NCBI GenBank assembly: GCA_910587775.1
Contig: CAJUNF010000001.1
Span: 53,014-117,013, forward strand
Length of the DNA stretch: 64,000 nucleotides
Source of the DNA: an uncultured Bacilli bacterium
GTDB lineage: Bacteria; Bacillota_I; Bacilli_A; RF39; UBA660
Direction of reading: 5' to 3'
Both the position numbers and the translations under genes were made by a program. This document shows, in pieces, positions 18,081 through 30,169 of this stretch. The notes below the pieces were generated by a model. It saw only the letters and a list, made by a program, of their open reading frames with translations. It had not been told where the DNA came from and ran no database searches. The stretch's first letter is position 1. The number at the start of each line of letters is the position of its first letter.

Positions 18081-18539
18081 ATGGAAAATTATGAGATTAA
18101 TACAGAAACACTTGCTTTAATTTCTTTAAAAAATAAAACAGAGGTATTTGAAGAAAATGATCATTTTTTTATTGATAAAGTAGCAAATGAAATTATGGAA
18201 TCAAGTTGTGAGTATTTTGGAAGTTCATTATCAGGAAGACAGAAGGGAACTGAGCGGTTAATTGGGGTAAGTTATAAAGCTCCAGTTATAGTGGAAGAGA
18301 CAGAAGAAATGATTTTTTTTCCGACTGAATCTCCTAGAAATGACAGTTGTTCTTGGATTTCACTTCAAAAGATTAATAAATATTTTCGATGTGGAGAAAA
18401 GATGGTTATTGAATTTAAGAATGGAAGTAAAGTAGTTTTAGATTTATCATATGGAAAGCTAGATAATCAAGTTTTACGTGCAACTCGATTGGAGTCTGTT
18501 TTAAGAGGGCGAAAAAGCAATAAAAATAGTTTTAAATAA
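18081..18539 (+). CDS. comK: ComK-family competence transcription factor
   Basis: The 152-aa protein matches ComK over its core. It begins ENYEINTETLALISLKNK, then has CEYFGSSLSGRQKGTERLIG, SYKAPVIV, FFPTESPRNDSCSWISLQKI and a basic C-terminus. ComK is a minor-groove DNA-binding activator of DNA-uptake genes in Bacillus; whether this one controls competence here is inference. It has a strong AGGGGGTGA ribosome site and is bounded by terminators on both sides, so it is its own unit. The usual gene in this slot is the S4-domain gene yaaA. Confidence 0.85.
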   Translation: MENYEINTETLALISLKNKTEVFEENDHFFIDKVANEIMESSCEYFGSSLSGRQKGTERLIGVSYKAPVIVEETEEMIFFPTESPRNDSCSWISLQKINKYFRCGEKMVIEFKNGSKVVLDLSYGKLDNQVLRATRLESVLRGRKSNKNSFK

Positions 18540-18562
18540 GCTATTCGTGTGATATAATGTTG

Positions 18563-18597
18563 ATAGGTATAGAGGTACATATATACCTATTATTTTT
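18563..18597 (+). terminator. comK terminator or recF attenuator
   Basis: ATAGGTATA (18563-18571) pairs with TATACCTAT (18582-18590), followed by TATTTTTG. Confidence 0.6.
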
Positions 18598-18624
18598 GTA
18601 TATGGCTTAAAAAGAGGCAAAATT

Positions 18625-21640
<3,016 letters not shown>

Positions 21641-21650
21641 GAGGTAGAGT

Positions 21651-24116
21651 ATGGATAGAATAATTGAAAATAATATTGTTAATGAAGTAAAAGATTCTTT
21701 TTTAGATTATGCTATGAGTGTTATTACAGCTCGTGCTTTACCAGATTTGCGTGATGGATTAAAACCTGTTCATCGTCGTATTTTGTATTCGATGTATGAA
21801 TCTAGTTATACTCCTGATAAACCTCATCGTAAAAGTGCAAGAATTGTTGGAGATGTAATGGGAAAATATCATCCTCATGGAGATTCTTCTATTTATGATG
21901 CAATGGTTCGTATGGCACAACCTTTTAGTTTCCGTCATATGCTTGTAGATGGACATGGTAATTTTGGTAATATGGATGGCGATGGTGCCGCTGCAATGCG
22001 TTATACAGAGGCAAGACTGTCAAAGTTATCTCTTGAGATGATAAGAGATATTAATAAAGAAACAGTAAATTTTAGTCCGAATTTTGATGAAACAGAGAAA
22101 GAACCTGAAATTTTGCCTAGTAGATTCCCTAATATTTTAGTAAATGGAACTATGGGAATTGCAGTTGGAATGGCTACTAATATACCTCCACACAACTTGG
22201 GTGAAGTAATTGATGGTTGTGTAGCTTATATTGATAATCATGAAATAACAACTGATGAATTAATGCAATTTATTAAAGGTCCAGATTTTCCGACTGGAGC
22301 GACTATTTTAGGTAATAGTGGTATTAAAAAAGCTTATGAAACAGGTCGTGGATCAATCACAATTCGTGGAAAAGTTGAAATTGAGGAAAATAATGGCAGA
22401 TCTCGTATTATTGTTACAGAATTGCCATATCAAGTGAATAAAGCTGAATTTCAGTCACGTATTGGAGAACTTGTTAGAGATAAAATTATTGATGGTATTA
22501 GCGAATTACACGAGGAATCTAATCTAGAAAATCCAGTGCGAGTTGTTATTTATTTAAAAAGAGATGCAAATGCAAATGTTGTTTTGAATAATTTGTATAA
22601 GCATACACAGTTACAAACAACTTTTGGTATTAATTTCTTGATGTTAGATCAGCAATCTCCTAAAATTTTACCATTAAAAGATATTATTTCTAAATACATT
22701 GATTATCAAAAAGAGATAATTATTCGAAGAACACAATATGATTTGAGAAAAGCACAAGAACGTGTACACATTTTAGAAGGCTTAAAGATTGCTTTAGATC
22801 ATTTAGATGAAGTAATTAAGATAATTAGAGAATCTAAAACAGATGTGATCGCAAAAGAACAATTAATGCAACGTTTTGGTTTAGATGATATTCAAGCTAA
22901 TGCTATTCTTGAAATGAAATTGCGTCGTTTAACTGGATTAGAACGAGAAAAGATAGAAAATGAGCTATCGGAATTATTAAAGACTATAGAAGAATTACAA
23001 GCAATATTAGCAAGTGAAGAGAAAGTTTTAGCTATAATAAAAACTGAACTTTTAGAAATAAAAAATAAATATGCTGATGAGCGACGTACAAATATAGATA
23101 TGACTGCAATTGAATATATTGAGGATGAATCTTTAATTCCAGTAGAAAATATAATGATTGCTTTGACAAATAAGGGTTATATTAAACGTACTACTGTAGA
23201 CACCTTTAAATCTCAAAATAGAGGTGGAGTTGGTGTTAAAGGTATGGGTACAAACGAAGAAGATTTTGTAGATCATTTAATCAACTTATCCACACACGAT
23301 TACGCTTTATTTTTTACAAATAAAGGTAAAGTATATAGATTAAAAGGATATGAGATTCCTGAATTTAACCGTCAATCAAAAGGATTACCAATTATTAATT
23401 TGTTACAAATTGAAAAAGATGAGATGATTAATAGCGTAATAAGTATTGGCAATGAACACGATTATAAATATTTATTATTTGTAACTAAAAATGGAATTGT
23501 TAAGAAGACTGCTATTAATGAGTTTGATAATATTCGAACATCTGGTAAAATATGCATTAATTTAAGAGATAATGATGAGTTAATAGCAGTGAAAAAAACT
23601 ACAGGAAATAATTTGATATTATTGGGCTCTAGTGCTGGTAGAATGGTTAAATTTGATGAAAATGAGCTTAGAGTAATGGGAAGAACAGCAACAGGTGTAC
23701 GAGGTATTAATTTAACTGAAGCATTCTGTGTAGGTGCAGAAATTGCAACTGATGAAGATAAAGTATTAATAGTAACTGAAAAAGGATACGGAAAACAAAC
23801 GAATGTTTGCGAATATAGAGGCACTAAACGAGGAAGTAAAGGAGTAAAAGCTTTAAATGTAACTGAAAAGAATGGTAATATATCAGCATTTAAAGTAGTT
23901 AGAGAAAATCAAGATGTAATAATCATTACTGATACAGGTATGTTAATTAGAATGCCTTTAGATCAAGTTTCAACTTTAGGTCGTGTTACCCAAGGTATTC
24001 GTTTGATTCATTTGAAAGATAATCAAAAAGTATCAACTATAAGCTTGGTGGATCATGAAGAAAAAACAACTTGTGAAGATTCATCTATACCAGAAAACTT
24101 TTTAGAAGAAGAATAA
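21651..24116 (+). CDS. gyrA: DNA gyrase subunit A
   Basis: The 821-aa protein carries the catalytic tyrosine region [12 protein letters not shown] and a six-bladed C-terminal beta-pinwheel with the gyrase box [11 protein letters not shown]. The quinolone-determining region reads [15 protein letters not shown], with the sensitive-type Ser and Asp at the positions equivalent to E. coli 83 and 87. It follows gyrB by 10 bp after GGAGGT. Confidence 0.97.
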   Translation: MDRIIENNIVNEVKDSFLDYAMSVITARALPDLRDGLKPVHRRILYSMYESSYTPDKPHRKSARIVGDVMGKYHPHGDSSIYDAMVRMAQPFSFRHMLVDGHGNFGNMDGDGAAAMRYTEARLSKLSLEMIRDINKETVNFSPNFDETEKEPEILPSRFPNILVNGTMGIAVGMATNIPPHNLGEVIDGCVAYIDNHEITTDELMQFIKGPDFPTGATILGNSGIKKAYETGRGSITIRGKVEIEENNGRSRIIVTELPYQVNKAEFQSRIGELVRDKIIDGISELHEESNLENPVRVVIYLKRDANANVVLNNLYKHTQLQTTFGINFLMLDQQSPKILPLKDIISKYIDYQKEIIIRRTQYDLRKAQERVHILEGLKIALDHLDEVIKIIRESKTDVIAKEQLMQRFGLDDIQANAILEMKLRRLTGLEREKIENELSELLKTIEELQAILASEEKVLAIIKTELLEIKNKYADERRTNIDMTAIEYIEDESLIPVENIMIALTNKGYIKRTTVDTFKSQNRGGVGVKGMGTNEEDFVDHLINLSTHDYALFFTNKGKVYRLKGYEIPEFNRQSKGLPIINLLQIEKDEMINSVISIGNEHDYKYLLFVTKNGIVKKTAINEFDNIRTSGKICINLRDNDELIAVKKTTGNNLILLGSSAGRMVKFDENELRVMGRTATGVRGINLTEAFCVGAEIATDEDKVLIVTEKGYGKQTNVCEYRGTKRGSKGVKALNVTEKNGNISAFKVVRENQDVIIITDTGMLIRMPLDQVSTLGRVTQGIRLIHLKDNQKVSTISLVDHEEKTTCEDSSIPENFLEEE

Positions 24117-24123
24117 TAATTTT

Positions 24124-24149
24124 AAGAATGTTCCACGTGGAACATTCTT
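24124..24149. promoter_or_regulatory. parS: parS site within a 26-bp perfect palindrome; also the gyrA terminator
   Basis: TGTTCCACGTGGAACA (24129-24144) matches the Firmicute parS consensus. The palindrome extends without mismatch to 24124-24149 and is followed by TTTTATG just after the gyrA stop, so as RNA it could form a terminator hairpin. ParB binding is inferred from the consensus. Confidence 0.8.
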
Positions 24150-24328
24150 TTATGTTGATAACTTCTTTTTTGCGATAAGAGAAGAATTGATTATAAATTT
24201 TTATTTTTCTTAAACAATCATATAGTTTAATATTTAATTTAATATAATATATCCTTAACTATTAGAATTTTTTTGGTAAAATACATTATTTTTAACCTTT
24301 TTTATCTGTAAATTTAGTAAATCTATTA

Positions 24329-24344
24329 TGTTCCACGTGGAACG
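24329..24344. promoter_or_regulatory. parS: parS site
   Basis: TGTTCCACGTGGAACG differs from the perfect palindrome only at the last base. It is the second of three parS copies within about 310 bp between gyrA and the SRP RNA. Confidence 0.75.
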
Positions 24345-24419
24345 TGTGCATAACTTGTATTTAATAAACATCAAATAAGTTAGATATTGGATACAAAATA
24401 AAACTATTGTTGATAAATA

Positions 24420-24435
24420 TGTTTCACGTGGAACA
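24420..24435. promoter_or_regulatory. parS: parS site
   Basis: TGTTTCACGTGGAACA is a parS-type half-site pair with one asymmetric base. It lies 12 bp upstream of the -35 of the SRP RNA promoter. Apart from the three parS sites, the 24150-24446 stretch is AT-rich and I see no gene in it. Confidence 0.75.
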
Positions 24436-24446
24436 TATAAGAAAAG

Positions 24447-24475
24447 TTGATAAATAAATCTTTATTTGCTAAAAT
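24447..24475 (+). promoter_or_regulatory. SRP RNA promoter
   Basis: TTGATA (24447-24452), a 17-bp spacer and TAAAAT (24470-24475) place the transcription start at about 24482, exactly where the RNA stem begins. Confidence 0.75.
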
Positions 24476-24481
24476 GTACTT

Positions 24482-24559
24482 GTGCAACAAATATATTGCA
24501 AACTGGTCAGGATCGGAAGATAGCAGCCAATGTAATCCCTGTTTGTGTGCACTTTTTTT
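24482..24559 (+). ncRNA. ffs: Signal recognition particle RNA (small bacterial type)
   Basis: Bases 24505-24528 contain the SRP domain IV core, GGTCAGGATCGGAAGATAGC then AGCC: the symmetric loop and GGAA tetraloop contacted by Ffh. GTGCA (24482-24486) pairs with TGCAC (24548-24552) to close the molecule, and a T-run follows as terminator. The position just before tadA-dnaX matches Bacillus scr. It is the short 4.5S-like form without an Alu domain. Confidence 0.9.
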
Positions 24560-24573
24560 ATTGAGGTGTAACT

Positions 24574-24987
24574 ATGAATAAATACTTTGAAATTTGCTTA
24601 AAATTATCAAAAAAAGCTTCCAAAATAGGAGAAGTACCTATTGGAGCAGTAATCGTTTTAGATGGTAAAATTATAGCAAAAGCATATAATTTAAGGGAAA
24701 AAAAGCATGATATAACAGCACATGCTGAGATTTTGGCTATAAAAAAAGCTTCTAAATTATTAAAACGCTGGAATTTGAAAGAATGTGAATTATATGTCTC
24801 TTTGGAACCTTGTTCAATGTGTGCAAGTGTAATACAACAAGCTAGAATTTCAAATGTTTATTATTTGTGTGAAAAATTGGATTATAAAAAAGAATACAAT
24901 AAAACAAAGTATTTTAATAATAAGGACCAAAAATTATTAATAGAATATCAGGGTATTTTATCTAGATTTTTTTCAAGTAAAAGATAG
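24574..24987 (+). CDS. tadA: tRNA-specific adenosine deaminase TadA
   Basis: The 137-aa cytidine-deaminase-fold enzyme converts A34 to inosine in tRNA-Arg(ACG). Zinc ligands and the catalytic Glu are visible in HAEILAI and PCSMC. It sits between SRP RNA and dnaX, as in Bacillus (yaaJ). Confidence 0.95.
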   Translation: MNKYFEICLKLSKKASKIGEVPIGAVIVLDGKIIAKAYNLREKKHDITAHAEILAIKKASKLLKRWNLKECELYVSLEPCSMCASVIQQARISNVYYLCEKLDYKKEYNKTKYFNNKDQKLLIEYQGILSRFFSSKR

Positions 24988-25029
24988 TATTTTAGAAGTA
25001 ATATGATATAATTATTGTGGTGATTTTAT

Positions 25030-26688
25030 ATGGAATACAAAGTATTTTATAGAAAATATCGTCCTGATAGCTTTAAAAATATCATTGGACAAGATTATTC
25101 TAAAAATATGCTTCAAAATGCAGTAAAAAACAGTAAAATTTCTCATGCTTATATTTTTACTGGACCAAGAGGGACTGGTAAGACTAGTACTGCTAAAGTA
25201 TTTGCTAAAGCTATAAACTGTGAACAGCCAATTAATGGGGAAGCATGTGGGAAATGTAATTCTTGTATAAATTTTTCAACAAGTTCAGATATTATCGAAA
25301 TAGATGCTGCATCTAATAATGGAGTAGATGAAGTTAGAGAATTAATTAATAATGTCAAAATTGCTCCTACTAATAGTAAATTTAAGATTTATATTATAGA
25401 TGAAGTTCATATGATGACACAAAGCGCATTTAATGCTTTACTTTTGACTTTAGAAGAACCACCTAAACATGTAATTTTTATAATGGCTACAACTAATATA
25501 GAAAGCGTTCCTATTACTATTTTATCAAGATGTCAGCGTTTTGATTTTAAAAAATTTAGTATAGAAGAATTAACGTCACAAATTAATTATGTTTGTAGTG
25601 AAGAAGGTATACATATTGCTCCAGAAGCAGCATTAGAAATTGCTTATATTTCTGAAGGTGGTATGCGGGATGCTTTGAGTTTACTAGATCAGCTTTCTTC
25701 TTCGAATAATGAAATTACGATAGAAGATATATTATCAAGCTATGGTTCTATTTCTACTGTATTTATCAAAAATATGCTTAGTAATATTTTATCTGGAAAT
25801 GTTGGAGCAATACTTGAACAATTTAATGAATTGAAGAATTCTTCTAGTGATTATAAAATTTTTATAAAGAAATTAATTCAAGAATTAGTTCATTATGCAA
25901 TTCAGTTAAAAACAGAGTATGTATCATCTAATTTAACTTATGAGCAAATAAAAAGCTTAGTTTTTGATTTAAATGAATGTATGAATCGTACTAATATAAA
26001 TATTAATCCATATATTTTGATTGAGCTTTCTGTGCTTAATTATGTTAAATCATCTAATTTAGAAAAAAATGAAAATGATAGTTTTCAAAATAAAGAAGAA
26101 GCATTGGAAAATGAAATAAGTATTGTAAAAGAAAAGGTAGAATTCCAGAAAAAAGAGGAATCGAGTCCATTAAGTATTATAGAAGATACTCAAGAATCTC
26201 ATGAGATTACAACGGAAACACCAAATTTTATGGAACTAAAAAGTATAAGAGTTAATAACTGCTTTTGTAGTGCTCAAAAAAATATCTTGGCAGAATTAAA
26301 AAATGTTTGGAAGGATCTGGCATTATCTCCAATACCAGATGACATTATCAGTTTATTACTGGATTCAAATATCGTTGCTGCTTCTTCAACTTATGCCATT
26401 ATTTCTACTAATCTGGAGAGTACTTCAATATTGATTAATAACCGTATTACTGAAATAGGAGATTATCTTTGTGAATTATTTGAAAAAGAAATGAAATTTA
26501 TTGCTTTGAGTGAAGAGGAGTGGCAAAAAGAAAAAGCGAATTATGTAAGTAATATAAAAAATGGAAAAGTATATCAGATTATTTCTGAAAAAGAAGAATT
26601 AAATGTACCTACTGATGTATCCGATAAATCTAATTTAGAAAAAGTTGCTCAAGAATTATTTGATCATGATAAAATAGAAATTGTTTAG
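25030..26688 (+). CDS. dnaX: DNA polymerase III gamma/tau subunit
   Basis: The 552-aa clamp-loader ATPase has Walker A GPRGTGKTSTAK and a four-Cys zinc module (CEQPINGEACGKCNSC). It continues with IDEVHMMTQSAFNALLLTLEEPP and the SRC arginine-finger motif. It drives clamp loading with HolA/HolB. The C-terminal half (about 350-552) is divergent tau-like sequence. ATG 25030 follows GGTGAT. Confidence 0.95.
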   Translation: MEYKVFYRKYRPDSFKNIIGQDYSKNMLQNAVKNSKISHAYIFTGPRGTGKTSTAKVFAKAINCEQPINGEACGKCNSCINFSTSSDIIEIDAASNNGVDEVRELINNVKIAPTNSKFKIYIIDEVHMMTQSAFNALLLTLEEPPKHVIFIMATTNIESVPITILSRCQRFDFKKFSIEELTSQINYVCSEEGIHIAPEAALEIAYISEGGMRDALSLLDQLSSSNNEITIEDILSSYGSISTVFIKNMLSNILSGNVGAILEQFNELKNSSSDYKIFIKKLIQELVHYAIQLKTEYVSSNLTYEQIKSLVFDLNECMNRTNININPYILIELSVLNYVKSSNLEKNENDSFQNKEEALENEISIVKEKVEFQKKEESSPLSIIEDTQESHEITTETPNFMELKSIRVNNCFCSAQKNILAELKNVWKDLALSPIPDDIISLLLDSNIVAASSTYAIISTNLESTSILINNRITEIGDYLCELFEKEMKFIALSEEEWQKEKANYVSNIKNGKVYQIISEKEELNVPTDVSDKSNLEKVAQELFDHDKIEIV

Positions 26689-26705
26689 AAAGAAGGAGTT
26701 TTTTT

Positions 26706-27005
26706 ATGAATATGCAAAATATTATGGCGCAAGCTCAAAAAATGCAAAGAGACTTACAAAAAAAGAAAGAAGAATTAAATCAAGAATTATTTCCCGGGAA
26801 ATCTGATTGGGTAGAAGTTGTGTTTAATGGTAAAAAAGAATTAATTTCTGTTAAAATTTTATTTGATGGAGATATTACTTCAGAAGATAAAGAAATGTTA
26901 GAGGATATGTTTTCTTTAGCGGTAAAAGATTCTATGAATAAAATTGACAAAGCATTTCAAGATAAAATGGGATCTTATGCAAGTATGCTTGATGGTTTAA
27001 TGTAA
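26706..27005 (+). CDS. YbaB/EbfC nucleoid-associated protein
   Basis: The 99-aa protein begins MNMQNIMAQAQKMQRDLQKK, the coiled dimerising helix of YbaB proteins, which bind DNA as tweezer-shaped dimers. It is between dnaX and recR in the conserved dnaX-ybaB-recR order. A strong AAGGAG precedes it. Its coding sequence contains a perfect Noc-site palindrome (26789-26802). Confidence 0.93.
   Translation: MNMQNIMAQAQKMQRDLQKKKEELNQELFPGKSDWVEVVFNGKKELISVKILFDGDITSEDKEMLEDMFSLAVKDSMNKIDKAFQDKMGSYASMLDGLM
26789..26802. promoter_or_regulatory. Noc-binding site (NBS) palindrome
   Basis: ATTTCCCGGGAAAT is the perfect 14-bp NBS consensus known for B. subtilis Noc. It lies within the ybaB coding region. 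CCCGGG occurs at only two places that I found in this AT-rich window, both in this full palindrome. Confidence 0.75.
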
Positions 27006-27006
27006 T

Positions 27007-27609
27007 ATGATATATCCAGAAAAATTAGAAAAAATAATTGAATTTTATAAAAAGTTACCTGGCATAGGTGAGAAAAGTGCTGAGAGATTGGCTTTAGCTA
27101 CTTTAGATATTAAAGAAGCAGAGATTTTGGATTTTGCTGAAGGTATAAAGGAAGCAAAAAAGTATTTACATCCTTGTAGCATTTGTGGTCATTTAACTGA
27201 TCAGGAAATTTGTTCTATTTGTTCTGATAGTGGGAGAGAAAAAAATTTAATTTGTGTAATTGAAGATTACAAAAGCGTTTTTTCTTTTGAAAAAGTTGGT
27301 AATTATCGTGGTGTATATCATGTTTTAAATGGTCTTATTTCTCCTATGGAAAATATCGGAGCAGATGATATTAATTTATCATCTTTAGCTCAAAGAGTTG
27401 ATCATTTAGAAAATCCAGAAATTATTTTAGCTTTAAAATCTTCAATTGAAGGAGAAACGACAACACTTTATATTAAAAAGATATTTGAGGGCAAAAATGC
27501 AGTTATTTCTCGTTTATCATATGGATTGCCAATGGGAGCAGAAATAGATTATATAGATACTATAACTTTGGATAGAGCATTAAGTGATCGTAAGCAAATT
27601 TCGTCATAA
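27007..27609 (+). CDS. recR: Recombination mediator RecR
   Basis: The 200-aa protein has the N-terminal helix-hairpin-helix (LPGIGEKSAERLA), a four-Cys zinc finger (CSICGHLTDQEICSICSD) and a TOPRIM domain beginning LICVIEDYKSVFSFE. It works with RecO/RecF on gapped DNA. It starts 1 nt after the ybaB stop. Confidence 0.95.
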   Translation: MIYPEKLEKIIEFYKKLPGIGEKSAERLALATLDIKEAEILDFAEGIKEAKKYLHPCSICGHLTDQEICSICSDSGREKNLICVIEDYKSVFSFEKVGNYRGVYHVLNGLISPMENIGADDINLSSLAQRVDHLENPEIILALKSSIEGETTTLYIKKIFEGKNAVISRLSYGLPMGAEIDYIDTITLDRALSDRKQISS

Positions 27610-27647
27610 ATTATAAAACTTTTTCATATATCTTACAGAGGGATATT

Positions 27648-27836
27648 ATGATAAAACTAATAATAAATATATTAAAAAGAATAGTAATCAGCTTTTTTAT
27701 ACTTTATGGATTTAATTTATTAGTAAATTCTATTCAGATTTTTATTCCTATTAATGTTGTAACAATCGGAACTGTAACATGTCTAGGTTTTGCTGGTTTA
27801 TTATCTTTAGTGGCTCTATTTTTTTTAGTTAAATAA
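27648..27836 (+). CDS. bofA: BofA-like inhibitor of pro-sigma-K processing
   Basis: The 62-aa protein is nearly all membrane: a helix at about 8-30, then the BofA-like IPINVVTIGTVTCLGFAG segment and a terminal helix. BofA holds the SpoIVFB protease inactive in the forespore-surrounding membrane. The position right after recR matches Bacillus recR-yaaL-bofA (yaaL is absent here). A good ribosome site (AGAGGG) precedes ATG 27648. Confidence 0.75.
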   Translation: MIKLIINILKRIVISFFILYGFNLLVNSIQIFIPINVVTIGTVTCLGFAGLLSLVALFFLVK

Positions 27837-27851
27837 TAGTAGGTGGTAGTA

Positions 27852-28679
27852 ATGCAAAGTAGTCAAATTAGTCAAATTCTTGATCATTATCATGAGAATC
27901 GTCTTTCTCATGCTTTTTTGATTGAAACTAATTCTCAAGAATCTTGTTTAAAGGATTTAAAAAAATTACTTTCAGAACTTAATTGTGATAGTACTTATCA
28001 AGAAGAATGCAATCAATGTAATTTATGTCATTTAATTCAAACAGAAAGTTTGCCAAGTTTGATTATTGTACGTCCTGATGGTTTAAATATTAGAAAAGAT
28101 CAAATTTTAGAATTAAAAAAAAGATTTAGTATGAAGCCTATTTATTCAAAATTTAATATGTATGTTATAATGAATTCTGAAAAATTAAATGTTTCTTCTG
28201 CAAATACTATTTTAAAATTTTTAGAAGAACCCGAAGAAGGAATATTAGGATTTTTTTTAACAAATAATAAAGAGAATATAATAGATACTATAAAAAGTCG
28301 ATGTCAGATTATTGTTAATAACTATTCTGATTTTGAAATTCAGCAAGATGAAGCCATTTTAAATGAAACAATTTCTTTGATAAAAGAAATTCATTTATCA
28401 AAAGAGAAAGCAATGTTATATGTTAAAAGTCATATTGGTAATTTTGGCAAAGATCGCTTATCATTAATCTTTCAAAAGATGCTTGATATATACATGTATT
28501 TTTATGAATTGAAGTTTAATCAGATGAGTGTTATGTATTCTGATTTATCATTTCTTCTTCAGAAAAGTGAAGAATTGCTGTTATTTCAAATGAATTTAAT
28601 TCAAACTTTAGAAAAAGAAATAAATTCGAATGTAAATATAAATCTTTTATTGGATCGCTTAGTTTTAGAAACGAGGTAA
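27852..28679 (+). CDS. holB: DNA polymerase III delta' subunit
   Basis: The 275-aa clamp-loader subunit has a Cys-rich zinc module (CNQCNLCHLIQTESLPSL) and the LKFLEEPEEG and SRCQ motifs, but no usable Walker A. ATG 27852 is set by AGGTGG 5 nt upstream, in preference to a GTG at 27843 inside that site. It precedes ricT, as in Bacillus. Confidence 0.9.
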   Translation: MQSSQISQILDHYHENRLSHAFLIETNSQESCLKDLKKLLSELNCDSTYQEECNQCNLCHLIQTESLPSLIIVRPDGLNIRKDQILELKKRFSMKPIYSKFNMYVIMNSEKLNVSSANTILKFLEEPEEGILGFFLTNNKENIIDTIKSRCQIIVNNYSDFEIQQDEAILNETISLIKEIHLSKEKAMLYVKSHIGNFGKDRLSLIFQKMLDIYMYFYELKFNQMSVMYSDLSFLLQKSEELLLFQMNLIQTLEKEINSNVNINLLLDRLVLETR

Positions 28680-28681
28680 TT

Positions 28682-29473
28682 ATGAATGTTTATGGTGTAA
28701 TATTACGAGAAAAAGGTAAAATATACTATTTTGATGGTGGCAATTTGAAGTTATCTAATAATGTTACTGTCATAGTAGAAACAGAAAAAGGCTTACAATT
28801 TGGAAAAGTAGTAATGAAATTGTCTCAAGATAAAGCTGATGAATTTAAAGAAAATTTGAAAACAATTTTACGAGTTAGTACAAAAAAGGATTTTGATCAG
28901 TATTTAAAAAATTTAAAAGATGCTAAGATATCTTTAAATAAAGCAAAGGAAATTGCTGCTAATTTAGGATTGAATATGCATTTTTTAGACGCTGAATACA
29001 CATTTGATCGAAAACAGTTACTTTTTAGTTTTTATGCTGATGAGAGAGTTGATTTTCGTGATCTTGCTAAAAAGTTAGCAAGTATTTATAGAACAAGAAT
29101 TGAATTACGTCAAGTAGGAGCTCGTGATAAAGCTGAACAAATTGGTGGTATTGGTCCATGTGGAAGAGAACTTTGTTGTTCTAGTTTTTTAACTCGTTTA
29201 ACTCCTGTTTCTATGAATATGGCTAAAAATCAAAATATTGCTTTGAATCCTTCCAAAATTAATGGTTGTTGTGGAAGATTATTATGTTGTTTAACTTATG
29301 AAGATGATGAATATGTTCGTTGTCTTAAGGGGTTACCATCTGTTGGGCAAAAACTTCAAACAAAATATGGGCTTGGTGTGGTAAAAAGTATTGATATTTT
29401 ACAACGTAAATATTCTGTTATGATTGATGGTGAAGAAAAGGAATTTACAATGGATGAAAAAGATATTAAATGA
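28682..29473 (+). CDS. ricT: RicT/YaaT PSP1-domain protein
   Basis: The 263-aa protein carries the PSP1 domain with the Cys-rich blocks GGIGPCGRELCCSSF and GCCGRLLCCLTYE. In Bacillus RicT joins RicA and RicF in an Fe-S complex that promotes mRNA maturation by RNase Y, biofilm formation, competence and sporulation. It starts 2 nt after holB. Confidence 0.93.
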   Translation: MNVYGVILREKGKIYYFDGGNLKLSNNVTVIVETEKGLQFGKVVMKLSQDKADEFKENLKTILRVSTKKDFDQYLKNLKDAKISLNKAKEIAANLGLNMHFLDAEYTFDRKQLLFSFYADERVDFRDLAKKLASIYRTRIELRQVGARDKAEQIGGIGPCGRELCCSSFLTRLTPVSMNMAKNQNIALNPSKINGCCGRLLCCLTYEDDEYVRCLKGLPSVGQKLQTKYGLGVVKSIDILQRKYSVMIDGEEKEFTMDEKDIK

Positions 29474-30167
29474 TTTATATGATTATAAAGATATGAAAAT
29501 TTATCAATATGAAGAAGCTTTTAAATTTTCTTTAGATTCTATTTTGTTAGCAGAATTAGTTCAAATACATAAAAATGATAAAAATATTTTAGATTTATGT
29601 ACAGGTAATGCGGTTGTTCCTTTAATTTTATCTACTAAAACTGATTTACCTATTACTGGAATCGAATATCAAACTCTTATTTGGGATCTTGCAAATTTAT
29701 CAATAAATTATAATCATAAGGAGAAACAAATAATCTGTATCAATGATGATATTTTAAATCTTGATAAATATTTCCCGGGAAATAATTTTGATATAATAAC
29801 TTGTAATCCTCCATATTTTAAATATCACAGTAAAGACTTCTTAAATCAAGAAGAATTGAAACAAATTGCACGTCATGAGGTTAAAGTAACTTTAGAGAAT
29901 GTAATACAAATTGCATCCATGAATATAAAAAATAAAGGTAACTTTTATATGGTTCATATTTGTGAAAGATTACAAGAAATTTTAATTTTGTTAGAAAAGT
30001 ATCAGTTTCGTATGAAAGATCTATATTTGGTATATCCTAATAGAAAGAGTAAATCGTTTTTAGTCTTGTTTCGTGCCATAAAGGGCGGTAATATAGGTAT
30101 GAAAGTTCATGAACCAATTTTTTTAGATGAGCTAAATACTTATCAAAATATGTTTAAAGGAGAATAG
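29454..30167 (+). CDS. tRNA1(Val) adenine-N6 methyltransferase-like protein (YabB/TrmN6)
   Basis: The roughly 237-aa class I methyltransferase has FSLDSILLAEL, ILDLCTGNAVVPLIL (SAM) and the CNPPYFK N6-methyltransferase motif. Family members methylate A37 of tRNA. I place the start at ATG 29454, which gives the LYDYKDMKIYQ lead seen in homologues and overlaps ricT by 20 bp. It contains a perfect Noc-site palindrome at 29770-29783. Confidence 0.85.
   Translation: MKKILNDLYDYKDMKIYQYEEAFKFSLDSILLAELVQIHKNDKNILDLCTGNAVVPLILSTKTDLPITGIEYQTLIWDLANLSINYNHKEKQIICINDDILNLDKYFPGNNFDIITCNPPYFKYHSKDFLNQEELKQIARHEVKVTLENVIQIASMNIKNKGNFYMVHICERLQEILILLEKYQFRMKDLYLVYPNRKSKSFLVLFRAIKGGNIGMKVHEPIFLDELNTYQNMFKGE
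29770..29783. promoter_or_regulatory. Noc-binding site (NBS) palindrome
   Basis: A second perfect ATTTCCCGGGAAAT (palindromic for 16 bp, 29769-29784), inside the methyltransferase gene and about 3 kb from the first. Confidence 0.75.
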
Positions 30168-30169
30168 AT

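Noticed and set aside
24150..24446. Expected rRNA operon or tRNA genes after gyrA
   Set aside because: I found no rRNA or tRNA sequence here; only parS sites and AT-rich DNA.
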